Source: Actinomycetota bacterium
GTDB lineage: Bacteria > Actinomycetota > Acidimicrobiia > Acidimicrobiales > Iamiaceae
Length of the DNA stretch: 64,000 nucleotides
Assembly (NCBI GenBank): GCA_019639075.1
Contig: JAHBSO010000010.1
Location: forward strand, 1-64,000
Direction of reading: 5' to 3'
The position numbers and the translations under genes are program-made. Below, piece by piece: positions 6,920-15,152 of this stretch (position 1 is its first letter; the number at the start of each line of letters is the position of its first letter). The notes under the pieces are model-generated. The model was not told where the DNA came from. It searched no databases and worked only from the letters and a program-made list of their open reading frames with translations.

Positions 6920-7884
6920 CGGTCCTCCTCCTCGGCAACCGCGTCGACGTCGGGCGGCGGGACGTGCTCGGCCCAGTGGGCGGCGATGTCGCGCCGACGG
7001 CACACCCACACGTCGTCGTGGCCGAGGACGTGGTCGAGGAACCGGCGGAGGCCGTCGATGCGGGCCGGGCGACCGATGATCCGGCCGTGCAGGCCGATCG
7101 ACAGCATCTTCGGTGCGTCGGACCCCTCGCGCCACAGGGCGTCGAAGGCGTCCCGGCAGTAGGTGGCGAAGTGCTCGGCGGTGTGGAACCCCTGCGCCGT
7201 GGTGAAGCGCATGTCGTTGGTGTCGAGCGTGTACGGCACGACGAGGTGATCGGTGTCGTCGACCCGGGTCCAGTAGGGCAGGTCGTCGGCGTAGGAGTCC
7301 GAGTCGTAGGCGAACCCGCCGTGCTCGACCACCAGCGCCCGGGTGTGCGGTGAATCGCGGCCCGTGTACCAGCCCACCGGGGGCGCGCCGAGCAGCTCGG
7401 TCTGCACCCGGACGGCCTCGGCCAGGTGCGCCCGCTCGGTCTCGACGTCGACCTCCTGGTACGAGATCCACCGCAGGCCGTGGCAGGCCACCTCGTGACG
7501 GGACCCGGCGAGGGCCTCGACCGCCGCGGGGTTGAGCTGGAGCGCCCGGGCGACGGCGAACATCGTGGCCGGCACGTCGAACTCGTCGAGCACGCCGAGC
7601 ACCCGCCAGAACCCGGCTCGGCTCCCGTACTCGTAGAGCGACTCCATCGACATGTGGCGGTCGGCGAACGGGGCGGCACCGATGATCTCGGACAGGAACG
7701 TCTCCGACGCCGGGTCGCCCGACAGCACCGAGCTCTCCGCCCCCTCCTCGACGTTGAGCACGAGCGACACCGCCACGCGGGCGCCGTCCGGCCAGGCGAC
7801 CGCAGGTGGTCGGCCGCCGTAGCCGACGAGGTCCCGACCGGCGGCGAGGGTGGCGGCCGGGTCGCCCCAGCGGTCGGCGGTCAC
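6916..7884 (-). CDS. puuE: PuuE-type allantoinase (polysaccharide deacetylase fold)
   Basis: From GTG 7884 the product is 322 residues. It is a NodB/polysaccharide-deacetylase-fold protein with the PuuE hallmarks: SLVLNVEEGAE near the N-terminus, the YEYGSRAGFWR segment, CHGLRWISY, DSPHTRALV and the C-terminal LHGRIIGRPARI. These enzymes hydrolyse allantoin to allantoate and are unrelated to the amidohydrolase-type allantoinase. The gene sits between the allantoate amidohydrolase and pucG with four-base overlaps on both sides, exactly where the pathway needs it. Confidence 0.85.
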   Translation of the reverse strand: MTADRWGDPAATLAAGRDLVGYGGRPPAVAWPDGARVAVSLVLNVEEGAESSVLSGDPASETFLSEIIGAAPFADRHMSMESLYEYGSRAGFWRVLGVLDEFDVPATMFAVARALQLNPAAVEALAGSRHEVACHGLRWISYQEVDVETERAHLAEAVRVQTELLGAPPVGWYTGRDSPHTRALVVEHGGFAYDSDSYADDLPYWTRVDDTDHLVVPYTLDTNDMRFTTAQGFHTAEHFATYCRDAFDALWREGSDAPKMLSIGLHGRIIGRPARIDGLRRFLDHVLGHDDVWVCRRRDIAAHWAEHVPPPDVDAVAEEEDR

Positions 7885-9146
7885 GACGCCACCCCGAGCC
7901 CGGCCCGGCCCAGGCGGGCGTCGAGGTCGAGCAGCGTGTCGACGAGGACCTGGGCTCCGGAGACCAGGTCGGCCGGCTCGGTGTGCTCGCCCGGCGCGTG
8001 GCTGACGCCGCTGGTGCTCGGCACGAAGATCATCCCCATCGGCAACGCGTCGGCGAGGACCTGGGCGTCGTGGCCCGCCCCGCTCGGGAGGTCGAGGTGC
8101 GCGAGACCCCGCACCGCCGCGGCGCGGCGCACACCATCCGCGACCGCGGGGGCCACGTCGCGGGGCGGCACCCGCTGACCCCAGGTGCGATCGATCCCGA
8201 CGCCGCGGCGGGCGGCCACCTCGGTCAGGAGCGCGTCGAGGCGGGCCACCGCGGCGTCGAGGGCGGCGGCCGATTCGTCGCGGACCTCCACACCGAGGTG
8301 GACGAGGCCGGGGACGACGTTGCGGACGTTGGGGACCGCGTCGACGAACCCGCACGTGGCCACCCGCACCGCGCCGTCGGCGGGCATGGCCTCGACGGCG
8401 AGGACGATCTCGGCGGCGGCCGCCAGGGCATCGCGGCGCAGGCGCATCGGGGTCGTGCCGGCGTGGTTGGCGGCGCCGGCGATGCGCAGGTCGAGGGCTT
8501 GCCGGCCGGTGATGCCGGTGACCACGCCGATGCCGACCTCGGCGTCGGCGAGCACCGGGCCCTGCTCGATGTGCAGCTCGACGAAGGCGTCGATGTCGGC
8601 CGGGTCCCATCGGGCCTCGGCGATCCGGCCGGGGTCGCCGCCGGCGCCGGCGATGCGGTCCCGCACGGTGACGCCCTCGTCGTCGACCTCGTCGAGCGCC
8701 GCGTCGGAGACCCCGCCCACGCACGCGTAGCTGCCGGTCATCCCGGCCGTGCCGCGGGCGCCCTCCTCGTTGGCGAAGGCGGCCACCAGCAGGCCGTGGT
8801 CCATCGTGTGGCCGGCGTCGTGGAGCGCGGACGCGGCCTCCAGCGCGGCGACGACCCCGTACGCGCCGTCGAGGTGGCCTCCGTGCACCACCGTGTCGAG
8901 GTGGCTCCCGGAGGCGAACCACCGGCCGACGACGCCGGGGCTGCGACCGATCAGGTTGGCGGCCGGGTCGACGATCGGGTGCAGGCCGGCGTCGCGCATC
9001 CAGCCGGCGACGCGGTCGCGCGCTTCGACGTCGACGCGGCTCCAGGCCTCGCGGGTCACGCCCTCGCCCGGCGTCGCCGTGAGGCGGGCCAGCTCGTCGA
9101 GCCGCCACAGCAGTCGCTCCCCGTCGACGACCACCGGCGGCGTCAC
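7881..9146 (-). CDS. Allantoate amidohydrolase (M20 family)
   Basis: The 421-residue zinc-dependent hydrolase carries the M20/hydantoinase-carbamoylase motifs in order: GSHLDTVVHGGHLDGAYG, AFANEEGARG, ELHIEQGPVL, ANHAGTTPM, and near the end SGAGHDAQ and GVSHAPGEHT. Relatives split into allantoate amidohydrolases, N-carbamoyl-amino-acid hydrolases and ureidoglycolate hydrolases. Between uraD and an allantoinase the allantoate role is most likely, giving ureidoglycine, ammonia and CO2. Start GTG 9146 overlaps the uraD stop by four bases. Confidence 0.83.
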   Translation of the reverse strand: MTPPVVVDGERLLWRLDELARLTATPGEGVTREAWSRVDVEARDRVAGWMRDAGLHPIVDPAANLIGRSPGVVGRWFASGSHLDTVVHGGHLDGAYGVVAALEAASALHDAGHTMDHGLLVAAFANEEGARGTAGMTGSYACVGGVSDAALDEVDDEGVTVRDRIAGAGGDPGRIAEARWDPADIDAFVELHIEQGPVLADAEVGIGVVTGITGRQALDLRIAGAANHAGTTPMRLRRDALAAAAEIVLAVEAMPADGAVRVATCGFVDAVPNVRNVVPGLVHLGVEVRDESAAALDAAVARLDALLTEVAARRGVGIDRTWGQRVPPRDVAPAVADGVRRAAAVRGLAHLDLPSGAGHDAQVLADALPMGMIFVPSTSGVSHAPGEHTEPADLVSGAQVLVDTLLDLDARLGRAGLGVAS

Positions 9147-9652
9147 GGAGCGCCTCCGACCAGGAGGCCGATGCGCAACCGGGCGATCTCGCGCACCTGG
9201 GCGAGCGCGGCCGCCAGCTCGACGTCGGGATCGTTGGCGACCCGCCGCTCCAACTCGGGGAGCACCTCGACCGCGGTGCGCCCGCGCATGGCGAGGACGA
9301 ACGGGAACCCGAAGCGCTCCCGGTACGCCTGGTTCGCGGTGGCCAGCCGGGTCCGGAGCTCCTCCTCGGCGTCCGTGAGGCCCGCCGACGCCTGCTCGTC
9401 GACCGAGGCCGCGGCCATGGGGGCGCGGGACCCGAGCTCGGGGTGGGCGCGCAGCAGGACGAGCGCGCGCTCGGGGTCGAGACCGTCGAGCACCGCATCG
9501 AACGCCGCGACCAGACCGTCGACCGAGCCGAACGGGCGCCGATCGACGACGAGACGCGCCAGATCGGGCGCGTCCTCCAGCACGTCGCCGAGCAGGAGGG
9601 CGGCATCGTCGGTCGACATGGCATCGATCGCGTCGATCTCGAGCGCCTCCAT
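9143..9652 (-). CDS. uraD: OHCU decarboxylase
   Basis: From ATG 9652 the product is 169 residues, the usual size of 2-oxo-4-hydroxy-4-carboxy-5-ureidoimidazoline decarboxylase. The catalytic His is His70 in RAHPELGSR, followed by the family segments ANQAYRERFGFPFVLAMRG and a final REIARLRI helix. The enzyme makes S-allantoin from the unstable urate oxidation product. A longer frame to 9733 lacks family sequence. It is the first gene of the five-gene ureide operon and faces the acetamidase gene across a 112-bp promoter region. HIU hydrolase and uricase are not next to it. Confidence 0.9.
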   Translation of the reverse strand: MEALEIDAIDAMSTDDAALLLGDVLEDAPDLARLVVDRRPFGSVDGLVAAFDAVLDGLDPERALVLLRAHPELGSRAPMAAASVDEQASAGLTDAEEELRTRLATANQAYRERFGFPFVLAMRGRTAVEVLPELERRVANDPDVELAAALAQVREIARLRIGLLVGGAP

Positions 9653-9764
9653 CGAACGATGCCTAGAGGCGTCCGTGGGCGTCGACAACCCCTGAACGCG
9701 ACGCTTCATGGGGCGGAAACACGGGCGCAACACGGTCGGCGACGACGGTCGTCACGATGGCCCG

Positions 9765-10877
9765 GTGCCCCACCCGCGCGTCGACCCCGGCCTCCTCCCA
9801 CCGCCGCTCCACACCGGCACCGGACCGGTCCTCGGCGAGACCTACGTGACCGCGACGCCGACGTCGCTCCGGTGGGGTCGGCTCCCCACGCCGGACACCG
9901 CACCGATCGCCACCATCCGGCCGGGCTCGACGATCACCTTCGACACCGTGAGCCACGAGGGCCTCCTCGGCGACCAGGGCGCCGACCCGATCGGGTTCTT
10001 CGGCGGGTGGGGCATCCCGGCGGACGCGGTGCTCGACGACGTCGCCGCGCTCACCGGCGCCAGCCTCGACCGCGACCTCGCCCACGACGGGCCGCACGTC
10101 GTCGTCGGGCCGGTGACGGTGGAGGGCGCCCGGCCGGGCGACGTGTTGTGCGTCGAGACCATCGACCTCGCCCTGCGCCTCGGCTACGGGATCGTGAGCA
10201 ACCGCCACGGCCGAGGGGTCCTGGCCGGCGAGATGCCGGCCGCGACGCAGGGGGACGACGATCCCGAGGTGGTGTCGGTGCTGGCCACGGTCGAGCAGCC
10301 CGGTCGGGGCCGCATCGTGGGCCCGTCGGGCCACGCCGTCGGCTTCGACCTGCGGCCGTTCCTCGGGCTGGTCGGCGTCACCCCCGCCGGCGAGGAGGTC
10401 CGCTCGTCGACGCCGCCGGGCCCCTTCGGCGGCAACCTGGACATCCGCCACCTCGGGGTGGGGAGCCGACTGCTGCTCCCGGTGCAGGTCGACGGAGCGG
10501 GCCTGTACGTCGGTGATCCCCACTACGCGCAGGGCGACGGCGAGGTGGCGCTCACCGCGTTCGAGGCCCCCCTTCGGGCGACGCTGCGGGTCTCGCTGCT
10601 GACGGGACCCGACGCCAGGCAGCTCGCCTCGCTGCTGCGGAGCCCGTGGGGCGAGGTCGGCGGGACGACGATCCTGGTCGGCCTGGGCGACACGCTCGAC
10701 GGGGCCATGCGAGCCTGCGTCCGACGGGCCGTCGACTACGTCGACCACGTGACCGGCATCGGGCGGGCCGAGGCGCTGGCGTTCCTCTCCGCGGCCGTCG
10801 ACTTCCAGGTCTCCCAGGCGGTGAACCTCACCGTCGGCGTCCACTGCCTGATCCGCGACCGGGACCTGCGACCGTGA
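9765..10877 (+). CDS. Acetamidase/formamidase family protein
   Basis: From GTG 9765 the product is about 370 residues; an in-frame ATG at 9708 would add 19 low-quality residues. The protein matches the FmdA/AmdA family: PGSTITFDTVSHEG, VTVEGARPGDVLCVETIDL, the GNLDIRHLGVGSRLLLPV segment, GLYVGDPHYAQGDGEV and the C-terminal VDFQVSQAVN. Members hydrolyse short amides such as formamide or acetamide. Here the substrate may be a small amide released in ureide breakdown, which is inference. It overlaps the amidase gene by GTGA and is divergent from uraD. Confidence 0.82.
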   Translation: MPHPRVDPGLLPPPLHTGTGPVLGETYVTATPTSLRWGRLPTPDTAPIATIRPGSTITFDTVSHEGLLGDQGADPIGFFGGWGIPADAVLDDVAALTGASLDRDLAHDGPHVVVGPVTVEGARPGDVLCVETIDLALRLGYGIVSNRHGRGVLAGEMPAATQGDDDPEVVSVLATVEQPGRGRIVGPSGHAVGFDLRPFLGLVGVTPAGEEVRSSTPPGPFGGNLDIRHLGVGSRLLLPVQVDGAGLYVGDPHYAQGDGEVALTAFEAPLRATLRVSLLTGPDARQLASLLRSPWGEVGGTTILVGLGDTLDGAMRACVRRAVDYVDHVTGIGRAEALAFLSAAVDFQVSQAVNLTVGVHCLIRDRDLRP

Positions 10878-12043
10878 CCGTCCGCCCGCCGGTCGACGAG
10901 CTCGGGGCGTTCGTCGTGGGGCCGAGGCGCCTCGCCGTCGGCGCGCTCGGCGGCCCCCTGGCCGGGGTGCGGGTCGCGGTCAAGGACGTGTTCGACGTCG
11001 CCGGCACCGTCACCGGGGCCGGCAACCCGACGTTCGCCCGGGACCGGGCACCGGCCGACCACCACGCCGCGGCGGTCGAGGGCCTGCTGGCGGCGGGGGC
11101 GACGGTGATCGGCCGCACGGTCACCGACGAGCTGGCGTACTCCCTCGCCGGCCGCAACCCGTTCCACGGTGCACCCCGGAACCCGGCCGCGCCCGGCCAC
11201 CTGACCGGCGGCTCGTCGTCGGGTTCGGCCGCTGCGGTCGCCGGAGGCGCCTCGGATCTCGGTCTCGGCACCGACACCGGTGGATCGATCCGCCTCCCGG
11301 CCAGCTGGTGCGGCCTGTGGGGCTGGCGGCCGACCCATGGGGCCGTCGACACCGCCGGGCTCGTCCCGCTCGCACCGTCGTTCGACACCGTCGGCCTCCT
11401 GGCCGCCGACCCCGAACTGCTCCGCCGGGGTGCCGAGGTGCTGCTCGACGCGTCGACCGACGACGACCGTCCGCTGCAGCTGCGGTGGTGGGACGACGCC
11501 CTCGACGCGGTCGACGACCCGCTCCGACGGGCACTCGCCGATGCCGTCGAGCGAGCCGCGGTCGGGCGACCCGACCACGTCCGCCTCGGGCTGGACCCGT
11601 CCGACGCGGCGGCCATCTTCCGGGTCCTCCAGGGCCGGGAGGCCTGGGCGACCCACGGCCCGTGGATCGACGCCGTCGGACCCGAGCTGGGCCCGGACGT
11701 CGCCGAGCGCTTCCGCGTCGCGTCACGGCTCACCGCCGACGACGAGGCGGCGGCCCGGCCGGTGCGGGAGACGTGGCGTGACGCGCTCGTCGCCGCCGCC
11801 GACGGCACCGTCCTCCTCCAACCGGCGGCACCGGGACCCGCGCCGCCGGTCGACGTCGCCGAGGACGAGCTGGACGCCGTCCGGGGCCGCGTCCTCGCCC
11901 TCACCAGCCCGGCAGGCCTGGCCGGGCTCCCCGTCGTGGTGGTCCCGGCCGGCACGGTCGACGGTCGCCCGGTCGGCCTGGCCCTGGTCGGCGCGCCGGG
12001 CACCGACCGACGCCTGCTGCGCCTCGCCGCCCGGTTCAGGTGA
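10874..12043 (+). CDS. Amidase (amidase-signature family)
   Basis: The 389-residue product has the Ser-Ser-Lys triad of the amidase signature family: Lys37 in VAVKDVFDVAG, the cis-Ser near Ser114 in LTGGSSSGS, and the nucleophile Ser138 in GTDTGGSIRLPA. The family includes allophanate hydrolase, aryl-malonamidases and Glu-tRNA amidotransferase A; the short length and lack of a C-terminal allophanate domain argue against a full allophanate hydrolase. The GTG start overlaps the acetamidase stop, so both are co-translated. Its 3' end overlaps the convergent TauE gene by eight bases. Confidence 0.8.
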   Translation: MTVRPPVDELGAFVVGPRRLAVGALGGPLAGVRVAVKDVFDVAGTVTGAGNPTFARDRAPADHHAAAVEGLLAAGATVIGRTVTDELAYSLAGRNPFHGAPRNPAAPGHLTGGSSSGSAAAVAGGASDLGLGTDTGGSIRLPASWCGLWGWRPTHGAVDTAGLVPLAPSFDTVGLLAADPELLRRGAEVLLDASTDDDRPLQLRWWDDALDAVDDPLRRALADAVERAAVGRPDHVRLGLDPSDAAAIFRVLQGREAWATHGPWIDAVGPELGPDVAERFRVASRLTADDEAAARPVRETWRDALVAAADGTVLLQPAAPGPAPPVDVAEDELDAVRGRVLALTSPAGLAGLPVVVVPAGTVDGRPVGLALVGAPGTDRRLLRLAARFR

Positions 12044-12791
12044 AGGCGCTGACGAAGAGCGCGACGGAGCCGAGCCCGCCGAGCGCGACGACCATCGCCC
12101 GCAGGACGCCCTCGTCGAGGCGTCGGGCGATCCGGCCACCGAGGTAGCCGCCGATCAGGGTGGTCGGCGCCGCGACGGCGACGAACGCCCACTCGACCGG
12201 TCCGAACAGGCCGAACACCGTCACGCTCACCGACGCGTCCACCAGCGAGATGACGGACTTCGAGGCGTTGAGGTTCCGGATCGAGTCGTCGAGGGTCACC
12301 GCCAGCGCGGCGAGCACGATCACCCCGAGGGCGGCGCCGAAGTACCCGCCGTAGATCGTGGCCAGGAACACCGCACCGATCGCGCGGGTCGGCGGGCGGT
12401 GGTCGGTCGTCGGTCGGTCCCGCAGACGGCGTCGGACGACCGGTTGGAACGCGGTCATCACGGTGGCGGCCAGCACGAGCCAGGGCACGACGACGTCGAA
12501 GGCCGCCTCCGGTGTGACCAGCAGGAGGACGCAGCCGATCGTCGAGCCCGTCACCGTCGCTCCGAGGAGCCACGGCAGCTGGTGGCGCCGGGTGGCGATC
12601 TCGTCGCGGAACGCCCCGACGCCACCCAGGTAGCCGGGCCAGGTGGTCACCGAGTTGGTGACGTTGGCGGCCAGCGGGGACATCCCCGTCAGCAGCAGGG
12701 TCGGGAACAGGATCAGCGATCCCCCGCCGGCGATGCTGTTCACGAGCCCGCAGAGCGCGCCCGCGAGCGCGACGAGCAGGAACCCTTCCAC
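12036..12791 (-). CDS. TauE/SafE-type membrane permease
   Basis: The 251-residue protein from GTG 12791 has seven to eight hydrophobic segments and the paired family motifs, GLVNSIAGGGSLILFPTLLL near the N-terminus and YGGYFGAALGVIVLAAL in the second half. TauE/SafE proteins export or import small anions such as sulfite, sulfoacetate or other organic acids. It lies nine bases downstream of a Rieske oxygenase on the same strand, so it may move a substrate or product of that enzyme. The ion is unknown. Confidence 0.8.
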   Translation of the reverse strand: MEGFLLVALAGALCGLVNSIAGGGSLILFPTLLLTGMSPLAANVTNSVTTWPGYLGGVGAFRDEIATRRHQLPWLLGATVTGSTIGCVLLLVTPEAAFDVVVPWLVLAATVMTAFQPVVRRRLRDRPTTDHRPPTRAIGAVFLATIYGGYFGAALGVIVLAALAVTLDDSIRNLNASKSVISLVDASVSVTVFGLFGPVEWAFVAVAAPTTLIGGYLGGRIARRLDEGVLRAMVVALGGLGSVALFVSAFT

Positions 12792-12800
12792 CAGCGGCCC

Positions 12801-13784
12801 TCAGCCGATCCCGGCCAACCCGCGCCGGTACGCGACGGCCACGCGGTCGAACGGCAGGTGCAACTCGGCCGACACGTCGACGGGCAGCTCCTCGGGACGC
12901 TGGCTCTCGATGACCACCCGGTCCTGCTCGGCGAGGAGGTCCTGGAACGCCGCGTAGGGGGCGTCGTCGTCGTCGAGCGCGAAGTCGCGGGACTGGTAGC
13001 AGAAGCCGGTGCTGCTGGTGGCGGAGTCGGGTCGGGCGGAGAAGAACAGCGTCCGGTGCGCGCCGGTGTCGTGGTACGTGCAGCGCAGCCAGATGGTGTG
13101 CGGCAGCGTCAGCACGTACGTGTTGGTCTGGAGGCCCCGGTTCCCGCTGAGGTCGGTGACGGCGAACCGGTCGTTCGTGTTCGGCACCTGCATCGTGATC
13201 TCGTAGTGCAGTTCGAGCCCCTCCTGGCGCACCCGGTGCGAGGGCACCTCGAGCGCGTCGCGGCTGCCGAGCAGACCGTCGTGCAGCCAGCCGAGGTGGC
13301 CGAAGTCGGTGAAGTTCTCCACCATGCGGGGGGCGCTCGTCGCCCACGTGTAGTCGGGACAGGGCACGTGCCGGTAGGCCGGGTCGTCCCATTCGGGGAA
13401 GGTGGGGATCGGGGCGACGGGTTCGTCGAGGGCGACCCAGACCAGACCGGCCGCCTCCTCGCACCGATGCGACCGGGCAGCGGCCGTCGACGGGATGCGG
13501 GCGTCGGGGGCGAACTGCGGGATGTGGACGCACGCACCGGCACGGTCGAAGCGCCAGCCGTGGTACGGGCAGACGAGGCAGCCGTCCACGACCTCGCCGA
13601 GCGAGAGCGCGGTCCCCCGATGGATGCACAGGTCGTCGAAGCACCGGACGGTGCCGTCCCCGTCGCGCCAGACCACGAGCCGCTCGCCCAGCAACGGCAC
13701 CGGCTTCGGGCCGCCGGAGACGTCGTGGCTCCACGCCACCGGGTGCCAGTAGCGGCGCAGCGGGTCGTGGGGATCGGCCGGCAT
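12801..13784 (-). CDS. Rieske oxygenase, alpha-subunit type
   Basis: From ATG 13784 the product is 327 residues; GTG 13820 is an alternative. The Rieske centre is Cys53-x-His55 (CIHRG) and Cys72-x2-His75 (CPYHGW). The mononuclear iron site appears as DFGHLGWLH, a D-x2-H-x4-H arrangement, in the catalytic domain. Such enzymes are vanillate/phenoxybenzoate-type monooxygenases or demethylases, and some act on purines or other heterocycles. The reductase partner is not in the window. It is divergent from a second Rieske gene and leads a two-gene unit with the TauE permease. Confidence 0.85.
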   Translation of the reverse strand: MPADPHDPLRRYWHPVAWSHDVSGGPKPVPLLGERLVVWRDGDGTVRCFDDLCIHRGTALSLGEVVDGCLVCPYHGWRFDRAGACVHIPQFAPDARIPSTAAARSHRCEEAAGLVWVALDEPVAPIPTFPEWDDPAYRHVPCPDYTWATSAPRMVENFTDFGHLGWLHDGLLGSRDALEVPSHRVRQEGLELHYEITMQVPNTNDRFAVTDLSGNRGLQTNTYVLTLPHTIWLRCTYHDTGAHRTLFFSARPDSATSSTGFCYQSRDFALDDDDAPYAAFQDLLAEQDRVVIESQRPEELPVDVSAELHLPFDRVAVAYRRGLAGIG

Positions 13785-13836
13785 GGCGGCGAGTCTCGCC
13801 CCGTCGCCGGTGGAAGTCACCGGTGCAAAGGGTCGT

Positions 13837-13853
13837 TTAACAGGCTCGAAACG
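13837..13853 (+). promoter_or_regulatory. Candidate operator between the two Rieske genes
   Basis: TTAACA-GGCT-CGAAACG lies in the 102-bp space between the divergent Rieske genes. The same TTAACA-N4-CGAAACG pattern occurs on the minus strand at 18859-18875, upstream of the ABC transporter operon. Here it also sits in a dyad, CGTTT (13834-13838) with AAACG (13849-13853). Thirteen defined bases match exactly between the two sites. The regulator is unknown. Confidence 0.4.
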
Positions 13854-13886
13854 GCACGTTCACGGGCGGTCGGTTGACTCGGGCGG

Positions 13887-15152
13887 ATGGAGCGTCGTCA
13901 CCCCGCGAACCGGATCGACGTCGGGTCGGTCGACGACCTGCGCGCCGGTCCTCGGCGGGTGGAGGTCGACGGCACGGCACTCGTCGTCGCGGAGGTGGGC
14001 GACGAGGTGACCGTCGCGGTCGATCGGTGCCCGCACCGCGGCGCCCCGCTCTCGGCCGGGACCGTCGAGCACGGCTGCATCGTCTGCCCGTACCACGGCT
14101 GGGCGTTCGGGCCCGCCGGTGAGGTCGCCGCCATCCCCGCGCTCGGACCGGACGCGGCGCTGCCCCGGCGGGCCAGGCTCCGCACCGTGGCCGCGGAGGT
14201 CCGCGACGGCCGCGTCCTCGTCGACGCCTCCACCGTCGACCGGCCGGCGGCACCCGCGCTGGCGATGGGCAACGACGACGACGCGCTGGCCGACGGCTGG
14301 CACCCGGTCGGCCGCTCCGACGAGGTGCCCGCCGGGGGGCGGGTCGGGTTCCGCCTGCTCGGACGCACCTTCGAGGTGGAGCGCGACCCCACCGGCGGTC
14401 TGCACTGTCGGAGCGCACACGCGGTCACCGACCACGTCGGCCACGTGTGGCTCGCCCCCGACGAGCCGGCCGCCGACCTCCTCGACATCGCCGAGTTCGG
14501 CGAGGACGGTTGGCACCACGTCGCGATGCCCCGGGTCGAGGGTCGCTACGGCGTGGGACTCCTGCTCGACAACCAGCTCGACGCCGGCCACTTCTCCTTC
14601 GTGCACCGGGCGACGTTCGGCTCCGGTTCGGACGCCGCGCTCCCGCCGTACGAGATCGAGCGCCACGCCGGCGGTTTCGAGGTGCGGATGCGGGTACCGA
14701 TCACGCCCCGCAACGACGTCAGCGCGGCCGCCGGGGAGCGTCCGACCACCCAGCACCGCAACATGACCTATCGCTACCGGGCGCCGACGACGCTGTTCCT
14801 GCGCCTCGACTACGAGGAGATGGGCGGCAGCACCGGGATCCTGTTCTGCTTCGCCCCGCTCGACCGCGACACCGCCCGGATGGACGTCGACCTGTTGTTC
14901 CGCCACCCCGACGGGTTCACCGAGGAGCAGCTCGCCCAGCGCCTCGCGTTCGAGGTGCAGGTCGTCGGCGAGGACCTCGCGCTGCAGGACCGGTTCGACA
15001 CCCTCTTTTTTAATGATACGGCGACCACCGAGATCTACACCCGGGCGGATCGGTCGTCGGTCGAGATGCGCCGCATCCTCGCCGCCTTCTACCGGATGGC
15101 CGTGTCGTCACCCATGCCCATGCGGGCCAGCAGCGAGGTCTCGATCGCCTGA
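13887..15152 (+). CDS. Rieske oxygenase with extra eroded domain; carries adapter sequence
   Basis: From ATG 13887 the product is 421 residues. A normal Rieske domain (about 1-113) has Cys48-x-His50 and Cys67-x2-His70. A second region (about 136-200), starting DGWHPVGRSDEVPAGG and ending HVWLAPDEPAADLLD, looks like the N-terminus of another Rieske oxygenase that has lost its cluster-binding loops. The catalytic domain has Asp232, His235 and His240. Residues about 374-385 are encoded by an Illumina P5 oligonucleotide (15012-15040) with a T run before it, so that part and possibly the join is artefactual. The last 64 bp overlap the convergent permease gene. The substrate is unknown. Confidence 0.75.
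   Translation: MERRHPANRIDVGSVDDLRAGPRRVEVDGTALVVAEVGDEVTVAVDRCPHRGAPLSAGTVEHGCIVCPYHGWAFGPAGEVAAIPALGPDAALPRRARLRTVAAEVRDGRVLVDASTVDRPAAPALAMGNDDDALADGWHPVGRSDEVPAGGRVGFRLLGRTFEVERDPTGGLHCRSAHAVTDHVGHVWLAPDEPAADLLDIAEFGEDGWHHVAMPRVEGRYGVGLLLDNQLDAGHFSFVHRATFGSGSDAALPPYEIERHAGGFEVRMRVPITPRNDVSAAAGERPTTQHRNMTYRYRAPTTLFLRLDYEEMGGSTGILFCFAPLDRDTARMDVDLLFRHPDGFTEEQLAQRLAFEVQVVGEDLALQDRFDTLFFNDTATTEIYTRADRSSVEMRRILAAFYRMAVSSPMPMRASSEVSIA
15006..15040 (+). other. Illumina P5 adapter embedded in the assembly
   Basis: Bases 15012-15040 equal the full 29-nt P5 flow-cell oligonucleotide (begins AATGATACGG, ends GATCTACAC), preceded by six T bases at 15006-15011 as seen when reads run past the adapter end. 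Translated in the Rieske frame it gives NDTATTEIYT, a well-known contaminant peptide. Native bases here have been replaced or two fragments joined. The frame stays open, and the flanking TRADR-type residues suggest roughly preserved length. Confidence 0.97.

Noticed and set aside
13887..15152. The NDTATTEIYT segment considered as a native loop of the Rieske protein
   Set aside because: The bases match the P5 oligonucleotide exactly over 29 nt with the typical T run, which chance cannot explain.
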